The notes under the pieces were generated by a model, which was given only the letters and a program-made list of their open reading frames with translations, was not told the DNA's origin and ran no database searches. Both the position numbers and the translations under genes were made by a program. From PoT sp049331405 (GTDB taxonomy: Bacteria; Planctomycetota; Planctomycetia; Isosphaerales; Isosphaeraceae): DNA of 64,000 nucleotides. Position 1 is the stretch's first letter; each line of letters starts with the position of its first letter. Positions 8,031 to 15,967 of the stretch are shown piece by piece. Where the stretch lies: positions 3,286,001-3,350,000 of the forward strand of contig NZ_CP186274.1 in NCBI RefSeq assembly GCF_049331405.1, in the 5' to 3' direction.

Positions 8031-8432
8031 ATGGCGACGACCAAGGCTTCCTCCGCCAAGGCAGCCGCGACCAAGGCGGCCGCGACGAAGACGACCACGA
8101 AGGCAGCCAGCCCCAAGGCGGCCGCGACCAAGGCTAAGGCCGTGAAGACCGTCGATCAGCGCTTCCAGCAGGCCCGACGCGCCTCGATCTTGCTGAAGCA
8201 CGTCAGCGACCCCACCCGCCTGCAGGTGATCTTAATTCTCGCCGATGGTGAACAGCATGTCGGGGCGCTCTGCGATCAGCTGAGCCAGAGCCAGCCGGCG
8301 GTGAGCCATCACCTGGCCCTGCTGCGGCACGGCGGCATCATCGCCCCCCGCCGTCAGGGTAAGAATAACTTCTACAGCCTGACCGATACGGGTTCCGACC
8401 TGGCTCGCGTGGTCAAGAACTTGATTAGCTGA
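8031..8432 (+). CDS. ArsR-family winged-helix regulator with a Lys/Ala-rich N-terminal tail
   Basis: The 133-residue protein has two parts. Residues 1-42 are a low-complexity Lys/Ala/Thr tail with repeated KAAATKA units, like histone H1 or Hc1 tails. Residues 43-133 are an ArsR/SmtB winged helix: ILLKHVSDPTRLQVILIL, then the recognition helix in QLSQSQPAVSHHLALLRHGG and the wing RRQGKNNFYSLT. No classic metal-binding ELCVCDL-type cysteines are present (the matching place reads GALCDQL, with one Cys), so the signal sensed is unknown. The ATG at 8031 has AGGAG 8 nt upstream and is preferred over an in-frame GTG at 7977. The tail probably adds non-specific DNA binding. Confidence 0.88.
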   Translation: MATTKASSAKAAATKAAATKTTTKAASPKAAATKAKAVKTVDQRFQQARRASILLKHVSDPTRLQVILILADGEQHVGALCDQLSQSQPAVSHHLALLRHGGIIAPRRQGKNNFYSLTDTGSDLARVVKNLIS

Positions 8433-8473
8433 GTTGCCGGCGCACTCGCATCGGTGTTTGATATTCGAAAGCC

Positions 8474-8510
8474 AAACCGCCGGGCGGCCCGAGGGACGCC
8501 TGGCGGTTTA
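8474..8510 (+). terminator. hairpin terminator between convergent genes
   Basis: AAACCGCC at 8474-8481 pairs with GGCGGTTT at 8502-8509, and inner GGGCG/CGCC bases extend the stem. It lies between the regulator gene and the convergent TolC-family gene and could serve both, with A/T-rich ends on each side. Confidence 0.65.
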
Positions 8511-8538
8511 TTCATGCGCGATGGATTTCGGGGAGCCT

Positions 8539-10128
8539 TCAGGGGAGGACGCGGAGGCCGATCGCGGTGTTGAGGGCCAGCATGCTACGTCGGTGCCTCG
8601 AAAGGCTATCCAAATATTGCTTGACGAGATCGTTGTAGTTCTTCTGGGCATTCAGATAAAACGTCACGTCCTGCTCGCCCCCCGTGTAGAGCCGGAACGA
8701 ATCGCTGAGGACTCGCTTGGCCACGGGGATCGTCTCGCGCTCGATCTTCTGGACGATCTGACGCGTGGTCGTGTATTCCTTGTAAGCCTGGGCCACTTCC
8801 GACATCGTCTGCCGTGCCATGTTGTCGAGCTGGATCTGCGTCTGCGTCACGTTCAACTTAGCCCGCTGGATGCCGCCCTGGTTCCGGTTGTAGATGGGCA
8901 AGGGGACCGTGACGCCGAGTGCCCATGACGTCGTGCTCCGGCCGCCGAGCGGGCCGTTGTACTGGTTCGTGTAGGGCTGATAGAGCACGTAGATGTCGCT
9001 GAACCGATTCGCCAGCGCGAGCTTCACATCGGCCTCGGCCCGCTGGATGCCCAGTCGGAACGACGCCACGTCGGGACGCATCTCCAGGGCCATGCGCTGG
9101 AGTTCGGGGAGCTGAGCCGGGGGATTGAAGCGGTCGAGCAGGGTGCCGCGGATCTCGAATGACTCGGCGTGCTCGGGGGGGATGTTCAGGAGGTTGGCGA
9201 GGACCTGCTTGGTCTTGCCATACTGCTGCTGGGCGTCGAGAAGGCCGATCTTGGCGGAGTCGAGCAGGATCTCGACGCGGCCCACGTCCGCCCTGGTCGA
9301 CTGGTCGAGCTCGTACCGCTTCCTCTCGACATCGAGAAGCTTCTCGAGGCCTTCCACGCTGCTCTGACTGTAGCGGATGGTCTGCCGGGCGACGAGGGCG
9401 TCGACGAACGCCGAGTACACGAGGTCGATCGAGATGCGGATGGCGTCCTGATACTGGGCCTCGAGGACCTTGAGGGCTCGGCAGGCGACCATGACCCTCG
9501 CCTGTCGCTTGCGCGAGAGGTCGAAGGGATGGGAGACGTTCACGTCGTACTGCGTCGGCCCGCCGGGCTTCGCCTTGTTGTAGCTGCCGTAGGGGATGAG
9601 CTGGCTGTCGGCGTAGAAGATCGGGTTGGCCCGGAGCCCCGCCTGGAGGATGTCGGCCCTCGCCTGGGGGATCTCGTAATACTTGGATCTTAGGTCGAGG
9701 TTGTCTCGGATGGCCGCGTCGATCGCCATGTCGAGCGTGAGGCCGTTCGCCGGCCCCTCATCCTCGGCGACCTGCGTCAACGAGAGCGGGCCGTAGGTGG
9801 GGACGGTCGGCGTCGGCTTGGGCTTCGGTGCGCTGATCCCCGTTTGCAGGTCGGTGGGGCCTGCACCGGCACCGGGCATCGTCACCGAGCCGGGGACGTG
9901 CGGGGCCGTCGGGCCAGCGCGACCGCTCAGGATCGGGTCGTTCGCACCTGGCGGGTTCGAGAAGAGTCCGCCGCCACCTCCGGGCGAGGGGCCGAGCTCC
10001 GAGTCGTTCGATCCAGGCCGGAGCGGCAGGTTCGTGTCGATCGTCGGGCCTTGCGCCGAGGCCGACTGTACGCCGACGAGGGCGACCATGACGGCAGCAA
10101 GGATTGTATGAGCAAATGAGACTCTCAT
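8539..10128 (-). CDS. TolC-family outer membrane efflux protein
   Basis: A 529-residue outer membrane channel protein with two OEP repeats (about residues 130-320 and 330-520) and the expected long helices (for example IQRAEADVKLALANRFSDI and LNVTQTQIQLDNMARQ). The ATG at 10128 begins a clear signal peptide (MRVSFAHTILAAVMVALVG, cleavage after SASA); the frame is open for 27 further codons upstream with no leader character. Residues 30-110 are a Pro/Gly-rich linker. Such proteins form the exit duct of tripartite pumps. No inner-membrane pump or adaptor gene is adjacent, so the exported substrate is unknown. The relation to CzcC/CusC-type channels is only a general resemblance. Confidence 0.88.
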   Translation of the reverse strand: MRVSFAHTILAAVMVALVGVQSASAQGPTIDTNLPLRPGSNDSELGPSPGGGGGLFSNPPGANDPILSGRAGPTAPHVPGSVTMPGAGAGPTDLQTGISAPKPKPTPTVPTYGPLSLTQVAEDEGPANGLTLDMAIDAAIRDNLDLRSKYYEIPQARADILQAGLRANPIFYADSQLIPYGSYNKAKPGGPTQYDVNVSHPFDLSRKRQARVMVACRALKVLEAQYQDAIRISIDLVYSAFVDALVARQTIRYSQSSVEGLEKLLDVERKRYELDQSTRADVGRVEILLDSAKIGLLDAQQQYGKTKQVLANLLNIPPEHAESFEIRGTLLDRFNPPAQLPELQRMALEMRPDVASFRLGIQRAEADVKLALANRFSDIYVLYQPYTNQYNGPLGGRSTTSWALGVTVPLPIYNRNQGGIQRAKLNVTQTQIQLDNMARQTMSEVAQAYKEYTTTRQIVQKIERETIPVAKRVLSDSFRLYTGGEQDVTFYLNAQKNYNDLVKQYLDSLSRHRRSMLALNTAIGLRVLP

Positions 10129-10532
10129 AACCTCGGCGACCCTCCCTGGCCACTCCTCGGGAATTCCACTCCCGACGTCCTGGCGACGCCTCGACCGCTG
10201 CCTCGGCATCGTTTCCAGGACTTCTATCGGCCTCGCCTCCGAGGGGCGATCATCGACGATCGCTCCCAGATTGCCTCGGCGATCCTAAAAGCGGAGTACG
10301 AGGTACGACTCGCAGAACATGATTAATCCGAACCTCGACATGCGTCTTCGGGGCCGTGGCCGTCGCTGAACGCAAATGTTCCGCAGCCCATTTCCTGCTG
10401 GTTGTGGCGTTTGGGTCCAGGTAACCTAATGCGAGTTGTCCATGAGTTGAGTTGGGCGCGTCCAGCCCGCCGGACGACGCAACGCGGATCCCGGACGAAG
10501 CCCTTCGCTCACTACGGAAAGGGGCCGGATTG
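10129..10532. other. divergent intergenic region
   Basis: This 404-bp space separates the minus-strand TolC-family gene from the plus-strand DUF1501 gene and should hold both promoters. No convincing -35/-10 pair, repeat or small gene was recognised. GGAAAGGGG at 10516-10524 is the likely ribosome site of the DUF1501 gene. Confidence 0.4.
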
Positions 10533-11777
10533 ATGTACAGGCATGGTCGAGAAGGCGTCACGGATCGCGTCGGGGTGTCTCGACGCGACTTCCTCAAGGT
10601 CGCCGGCATGAGCCCGTTGGGGCTTTCGGCCCATTCGAAGCTGGGTTTTGGCCGGCAGAAACCCGGCCAGGACCGATCCGTCATCTTCCTGATGCTCGTG
10701 GGCGGCCCGAGCCAGCTGGATACGTTCGACCCGAAGCCCGACGCCCCCTCCGAGGTCCGCGGGCCCTTCCGGTCGATCGACACCTCGGTCCCCGGGGTCC
10801 GCGTCTGCGAGCACCTGCCCGAGCTAGCGAAGCGGATGGATCGGGTCTCCCTGATCCGCTCCCTCTACCATGAGGCCGCCCCGATCCACGAGACGGGGTC
10901 GCAGCTCATCCAGACGGGCCGGCTCTGCGGCCTCGGCCGCGATTATCCGCACTTCGGTTCGGTCGCCGCCTCGATGCTCGAGGCCAAAAACGGCCTGCCC
11001 CCGTTCGTGCTGCTGCCGAAGCCCATCGGCCACACGGGGGTCAACGTTTCGCACGGCCAGACGGCCGGGATCCTCGGCAAGGCCTGGGAGCCCTACTCCC
11101 CGGCATCGAGCCTTGAGGCTGTCGCGAGTCACGACGCGGCCATGCCCGAGGCCCTTCATTCGACCCCGTCGATTTCGAACGAAGTGAACCGCTGCGTCGA
11201 GCTCGCGGCGGAGGCCGATTCGACTCGGGCTCGCTACGGCCGGAACCCGTTCGGTGAGAGTTGCCTCCGGGCCCGCCGGCTCGTGGAGGCGGGGGTCCGC
11301 GTCGTCACCGTGAATATGTACGAGACCGTCTTCCGGGGCGCCACCTGGGACTGCCACGGCACCGGCCCGTTCAGCACGCTTGCTGACTACGCGACGGAGG
11401 TCCTGCCGACCTTCGACCGGGCCTACTCGGCGTTGCTCGACGACCTTGATTCGCGCGGATTGCTCGATTCGACGCTCGTCGTCGCGACGGGCGAGTTCGG
11501 GCGGTCGCCCCGGCTGAATGCGGCCGGCGGCCGCGATCACTGGCCGGGCGTTTGGAGTGCGCTCCTGGCGGGCGGCGGGACCCGGGCGGGTGAAGTGATC
11601 GGTGCGAGCGATTCGAACGGTTCGAGCCCGGCGGATCGACCCGTGCGTCCCGCCGAGCTCGTGGCGACTGTCTACCGGAGCCTTGGCATCGACCCTTCGC
11701 TGACGTACTCCCTCGAGAGCGGGGAAGTCGTCAGCCTGCTCGACCAGGCCAACCACCTCCGCGAGGCGTTGGCCTGA
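10533..11777 (+). CDS. DUF1501 domain-containing protein with Tat-like leader
   Basis: A 414-residue protein of the DUF1501 family, which is very abundant in Planctomycetota and related to the alkaline phosphatase/sulfatase fold. The leader has SRRDFLKVAGMSPLG (residues 16-30), a twin-arginine-like motif. Family landmarks are FLMLVGGPSQLDTFDPKP, HETGSQLIQTGR, and the C-terminal VVATGEFGRSPRLN ... GRDHWPG, where Asp and His are likely metal ligands. The biochemical role is not established. The start at 10533 has a good ribosome site and is preferred over 10452. DUF1501 genes usually sit beside a DUF1549/DUF1553 cytochrome gene; here the partner is absent and the neighbouring cytochrome gene is convergent. 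Confidence 0.88.
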   Translation: MYRHGREGVTDRVGVSRRDFLKVAGMSPLGLSAHSKLGFGRQKPGQDRSVIFLMLVGGPSQLDTFDPKPDAPSEVRGPFRSIDTSVPGVRVCEHLPELAKRMDRVSLIRSLYHEAAPIHETGSQLIQTGRLCGLGRDYPHFGSVAASMLEAKNGLPPFVLLPKPIGHTGVNVSHGQTAGILGKAWEPYSPASSLEAVASHDAAMPEALHSTPSISNEVNRCVELAAEADSTRARYGRNPFGESCLRARRLVEAGVRVVTVNMYETVFRGATWDCHGTGPFSTLADYATEVLPTFDRAYSALLDDLDSRGLLDSTLVVATGEFGRSPRLNAAGGRDHWPGVWSALLAGGGTRAGEVIGASDSNGSSPADRPVRPAELVATVYRSLGIDPSLTYSLESGEVVSLLDQANHLREALA

Positions 11778-11799
11778 GGTCGAGCCTCGAAACTTCGGG

Positions 11800-13287
11800 T
11801 TACCTGGCGGCGGGTGTCGAACCCGCCGTCTTGAACCCGGGGGCCGCGATCAACTTCACGCCGGGGGCGCCGTCGGCGAGCTTCCAGAGGCGGACTTCGC
11901 CGTCCCAGCTCCCCGAGGCGATGGTCTGGCCGTCGGGCGAGAGGGCGAAGGTGTAGACCCAATCGTTATGCCCGGCGAGGTTTCGGACGGAAGCCGCCGA
12001 GCCGGCGTCGAAGATCCGGATCACCTTGTCGGCCCCGCAGGCGACGAGTTGCTTGCCATCGGTCGTGAACTGGAGCTTGAAGACGGTGCCGCCAAACCCG
12101 CCGATCTGGCGGACCTGTTTGGCATCCTCGTCGGGGTTCCAGTTCCGGACGAGGTTGTCCTCGCCGCCGGTGTAGATGCTCTTGCCATCCGGGCTGAAGG
12201 CGACCGTGTAGACGGGGGCCGCGTGGCCGGGGAAGGTCACCAGGGCTTCCTTCTTCACCACGTCGAAGACCTTGCTCGTCTTGTCCCGGCTGGCCGAGGC
12301 GAGACGCTTGCCGTCGGGGCTGAACGCGATCTCGTAGATCCAGTCTGCGTGATCCTCGATCGTCGCGAGTTCCTTGCCGGTCTCCACGTCCCAGAACCGG
12401 ATGGCCCGGTCGGCGCCCGCGGCGGCGAGGGTCTTGCTGTCGGGGCTGAACGCGACGCTGAAGACGCAGTCGGGGCTCTCGAGCAGGTCGCGGACCGGCT
12501 TGCCGCCGCCGTCGGGCTCGGCCAGCCAGAGCTTGACGGAGCCGAACTGGCCGGGGTCTCCGCTGGCGGTCGCCATCCACTTGCCGTCGGGGCTGAACGC
12601 GATCTTGTAGACGCGCTCGGCGAGCCCCCGGATGCGGCGGTCGAGCACGCCGTCGGCCGTCTTCCAGAGATTGATCTCGTGATAGCCGGAGGAGGCGAGC
12701 TCGAGGTTGTTGGGGCTGAAGGCGAGCGCCGTGATCGGCATCGTCAGCGGGTAGGCCTCGGGGATCGCGACCGGCGTGTTGCGGCGGAGGACCGCCGTCC
12801 AGTCCTCGGTGGGGGATGCCCCATCGTACTTGGCCCCTTCCTTGACCCATCGCTCGATCAAGGCGATCTTGTCGGCGGGCAGGGGATCCTGCTTGTAAGG
12901 CATCCGGGGCGAGCCATCGAGCCGGATCAGCTCGACGAACTGGCTGGCGTCGGGGTCGCCCGGCTCGAAGGTGTGCCCCTCGGCCTGCGCCCCGCCCTTG
13001 GCGAGCTGGGCGAAGGTGGTCATGCCGTACTTGCCCTCCGCCTTCCTCGTGTTGTGGCAGGCGATGCAGTTCTGCACGAGGATGGGGGCGACGTCCTTCA
13101 TGAAGCTCACCGTGGCCGGGGCCGCGGCGGGCTCGCCTGCGGCCGGCGGCTGTGCGGGCGTGGCCGGAGCCGGTGCCGCAGGCGGCTGGGCCGGGGGCGT
13201 CTTCGCCGGCTCCTCGCCGATGGCCAACGGGGAGAGCACCGCCATCGCGACGATCCCAAGCCAAGGCCGATAAGTCCGCGCCAGCAT
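11800..13287 (-). CDS. exported cytochrome c / WD40-repeat protein
   Basis: A 495-residue protein. The ATG at 13287 has AGGAGGA upstream and begins a signal peptide (MLARTYRPWLGIVAMAVLSP). After an Ala/Pro linker (residues 27-58) comes a planctomycete-type cytochrome c domain with heme motif CIACH (74-78). Then from about residue 165 there are seven WD40 blades, each with the tag AFSPDGK or AFSPDSK and a following VKLW, IRFWD or VRLWKL. The protein is probably periplasmic, joining an electron-transfer heme to a beta-propeller. It lies 81 bp downstream of the PPC-like gene and likely forms an operon with it, as in many planctomycetes. The function is unknown. Confidence 0.9.
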   Translation of the reverse strand: MLARTYRPWLGIVAMAVLSPLAIGEEPAKTPPAQPPAAPAPATPAQPPAAGEPAAAPATVSFMKDVAPILVQNCIACHNTRKAEGKYGMTTFAQLAKGGAQAEGHTFEPGDPDASQFVELIRLDGSPRMPYKQDPLPADKIALIERWVKEGAKYDGASPTEDWTAVLRRNTPVAIPEAYPLTMPITALAFSPNNLELASSGYHEINLWKTADGVLDRRIRGLAERVYKIAFSPDGKWMATASGDPGQFGSVKLWLAEPDGGGKPVRDLLESPDCVFSVAFSPDSKTLAAAGADRAIRFWDVETGKELATIEDHADWIYEIAFSPDGKRLASASRDKTSKVFDVVKKEALVTFPGHAAPVYTVAFSPDGKSIYTGGEDNLVRNWNPDEDAKQVRQIGGFGGTVFKLQFTTDGKQLVACGADKVIRIFDAGSAASVRNLAGHNDWVYTFALSPDGQTIASGSWDGEVRLWKLADGAPGVKLIAAPGFKTAGSTPAAR

Positions 13288-13368
13288 CTGAATCCTCCTC
13301 GAAGGGCGTCGCGAAGGGGAAGCCTCGGGCCGCGACCTTTCGCGAACCTCGGCCCGATCGATCATCGA

Positions 13369-15708
13369 TCATTGAGCAGGGAGCACTTTGACCGCCAGGG
13401 GGACGGCGGGCAAAGCATAGTCTTTCTTCTGGACCTGGAACGCCAGCGAGACGTTGGCCCCGGCCATCGCGGGCGCGGCCTTGGGGTCGGCGATGACCGG
13501 CACGACGAAGTCGGCCTTATCCGGCGGCAGGGTGACCGGGTCGGCCTTCAGCCCGGCAGGCAGGCCCTGGACCTTGACCGTCACCGGCTCCGCGAACGGT
13601 GCCTTCCGCACGACCTTGCCTTTCAGCTCGAACGTCGCCCCGGCCTTGAGCTCGAGCGCCGGGGCCGCAAGCTCGATGGCGGCCGGGCGGACGATGTCGA
13701 GGGTCACGGCTGGCAGGTGGAAGGTCTTGTCGAAGTTGGCGAACTTGCCCTTGGCAACGAGGCCGATGGTCATGGGCCCGAGCGGGAGTTCCACGGCGGC
13801 GTTGGCGGGGACGTTGCCTTCCGCCACCTTCTCGGCCAGATTCGCGGCGGGGACCGTGAGCCCCGGGGGGAGCGGCAAGGTCGTCACCGCGAGGGCCGCG
13901 TCGGCTCCCGCCTGGCGCTGGAGCTTGACCGGTATGTTCGCGCCATAACCATGCACGACCTCGATCGGAGTCGAGGGTATCTCGAAGCCGACGACCTCGG
14001 GGTCGGCCGGAACCGCCGGCAGGCCGAGCTGTGTCAGGGTGTTAGTCGGCAGCTCGCCTTGCTTGGCGAAGGCTACGTGCTTGATCGCCGAGACCACGAT
14101 CTCGGGCGTGCCCGGCCCCTTGCCGACGACGTCCAGCTTCGAGAGCGGGAACGCAGCGTCCGCCGCGCTCGAGAGTGAGAGGACCCCGACGTTCTGCCCC
14201 GCGGCGATGGTCCCCGGTCGGAAGGTGAGGCCAGCCGGCGGATTGGCGACCGAGAGCTGGATCGGGCCAGCGTAGCCATTGAGCCTCCGGACGGTGACGC
14301 CGACGAGGGCGCTCCCCTTGCGAGGCACGGTCGCTTCCGGCTCGTTCAGGAGGAGCTCGAACGTCGGTTTGACGGGTTCCACCGAGATCCGATAGGGGTA
14401 GGCGGTGCCGCCTCGGTTCTCGAGGTCCTTCAGTGCAAGGGTAATTTCCGTCACGCCGGCAGGTACGGTGAAGGCGAGCGAGGGGTCGGGCGAGACGAGC
14501 CCCGCCCCTTTGCCCTTGCGTCCCCCCAGTTCGGCGATCGTCGTGTCATCGGCGGTCCCCAGGACCGCCTGGTTCGGGCCGAGCACCTGGAGCACGCCGT
14601 CGAGGGCCGAGCCGTTCTCGGCCGCCATGACCTCGATCATGAGGACCTGGCCGGGCGTCACGGCGAGGTTGAAGCGGTCCTCATCGCCGGCGGGGTCGAT
14701 CCGCCCGTTGAAGACCACGGGCGCGGCCGCCCGGACGATTGGCGACCTGGGGTCGATCGTCTCCCGGACTTCGGGGTAAGGCGAGACTTCCAGCGGCGGG
14801 AGCGACTCGATTTCCAGGGAAGGATCGCCCACGGGGCCACCGACCATCGCGTTCGTCAGGCGGAGTCGGGTGACGTCGGAGTCGGCCGTCGCCGAGAGGG
14901 TCACGGCCCCCACGCGGAGCCCGCCGAGCGAGCCGCCGCGGAGTTCGAAGCCGACGGTCTCGCCTTCCCTGCCGCCGATCGGGAAGACCTCATCGGCCAC
15001 GGGGATTGAGCCGACGAGCAGGCGATAGACTGGTCGGCCTCCGCCTTGATAGCTCGAGTCGGAGAGCTCGATGACGTAGTCGGTGTCGTCGGGGAGCGTC
15101 GCCGTGAGCCGGGCGTCGGTGATTAGGCCGAGCGTGTCGTCGGCCGAGGCGACGAAGCGGCGGTCGGCGGTCGTGAGGCGGATCGAGGGGTCGACGCCGG
15201 AGCCGATCCGGGCACACTGGGCGTCGATGACGATCGTCTGCCCCTTCTTGCCGGCGAACTTGAAGTAGTCGACGTCGTTGCCCGCGGCCTGGCCCTCGAT
15301 GACCGCCGGGGTGGGGATGACCTGGGCGGTTTCGAAGGTGCTGTTATCCTCCTTCTCGGCCACCTGGGGCAGCTGGCCCACGGTGAAGAGGAAGGGGTTC
15401 GAGAGGCCGTCGTTCGTCCAGACCCGGATAGGATAGGTCCCGAGCGGCGTGCCTGGCTTGGCCGTCAGCTTGAAGGTCCAGCTCGCGGCATCGTTCTTGG
15501 CGGCCGGGTTGGGGTCGACCTGGAACTCGAACGGGGCGATGAGACGCGGGTTGTTCCCGAGGTTCGTCCCCTGGATAGTGACGTCGGTGGCCACCCCTTT
15601 GGGGACCCCGAGGGGGACCGTGCCCGTGATCTTCGGAGCGTCTGCCGACGCCGGGAACGTCAGCGAGAGGCTGACGACGGCAGCCAGGCCGAGAGCGATG
15701 CGGAGCAT
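13369..15708 (-). CDS. large exported protein with pre-peptidase C-terminal-like domains
   Basis: A 779-residue secreted protein. The ATG at 15708 opens a signal peptide (MLRIALGLAAVVSLSLTFPASA); the frame is open further upstream without leader features. It starts with an IPT/TIG-like beta domain (about residues 25-110), followed by two PPC-type beta-sandwich regions: one with EKEDNSTFETAQVIPTPAV and DVDYFKFAGKKGQTIVIDA, the other with GDEDRFNLAVTPGQVLMIEV. The C-terminal half is a series of Ig-like beta domains. PPC-like domains with a WD40/cytochrome partner are typical of planctomycete clusters. It is likely a cell-surface or periplasmic binding protein; no catalytic site is visible. Confidence 0.82.
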   Translation of the reverse strand: MLRIALGLAAVVSLSLTFPASADAPKITGTVPLGVPKGVATDVTIQGTNLGNNPRLIAPFEFQVDPNPAAKNDAASWTFKLTAKPGTPLGTYPIRVWTNDGLSNPFLFTVGQLPQVAEKEDNSTFETAQVIPTPAVIEGQAAGNDVDYFKFAGKKGQTIVIDAQCARIGSGVDPSIRLTTADRRFVASADDTLGLITDARLTATLPDDTDYVIELSDSSYQGGGRPVYRLLVGSIPVADEVFPIGGREGETVGFELRGGSLGGLRVGAVTLSATADSDVTRLRLTNAMVGGPVGDPSLEIESLPPLEVSPYPEVRETIDPRSPIVRAAAPVVFNGRIDPAGDEDRFNLAVTPGQVLMIEVMAAENGSALDGVLQVLGPNQAVLGTADDTTIAELGGRKGKGAGLVSPDPSLAFTVPAGVTEITLALKDLENRGGTAYPYRISVEPVKPTFELLLNEPEATVPRKGSALVGVTVRRLNGYAGPIQLSVANPPAGLTFRPGTIAAGQNVGVLSLSSAADAAFPLSKLDVVGKGPGTPEIVVSAIKHVAFAKQGELPTNTLTQLGLPAVPADPEVVGFEIPSTPIEVVHGYGANIPVKLQRQAGADAALAVTTLPLPPGLTVPAANLAEKVAEGNVPANAAVELPLGPMTIGLVAKGKFANFDKTFHLPAVTLDIVRPAAIELAAPALELKAGATFELKGKVVRKAPFAEPVTVKVQGLPAGLKADPVTLPPDKADFVVPVIADPKAAPAMAGANVSLAFQVQKKDYALPAVPLAVKVLPAQ

Positions 15709-15967
15709 TGGGTTGTGTCCCCTCGTTTCTATGCGTTCCGGCGAACTCGGGCGGGCTTGGGCGTGTCGTGTCCCAAGTGGGCGGGCATCACCGGCATGGC
15801 GGGATTCGATCCTCCTTAAGCTCGCACGCTCCCATCCTTTTGTCAAGCATGCGAAACCCCACGCCACGCTCGCTCCAAAGCCGCATCCCATGCGGACTCG
15901 CCGGAGTTCGGATACAATCCAGCGGGCGCAAAGAGGCGGACCCGGTCACGAGCCGAGAGGAAGTTCG

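Noticed and set aside
11968..14178. 736-codon open frame on the plus strand
   Set aside because: It lies antisense to the WD40/cytochrome and PPC-like genes, has a low-complexity Asp/Gly/Arg/Leu composition and no start site or motif.
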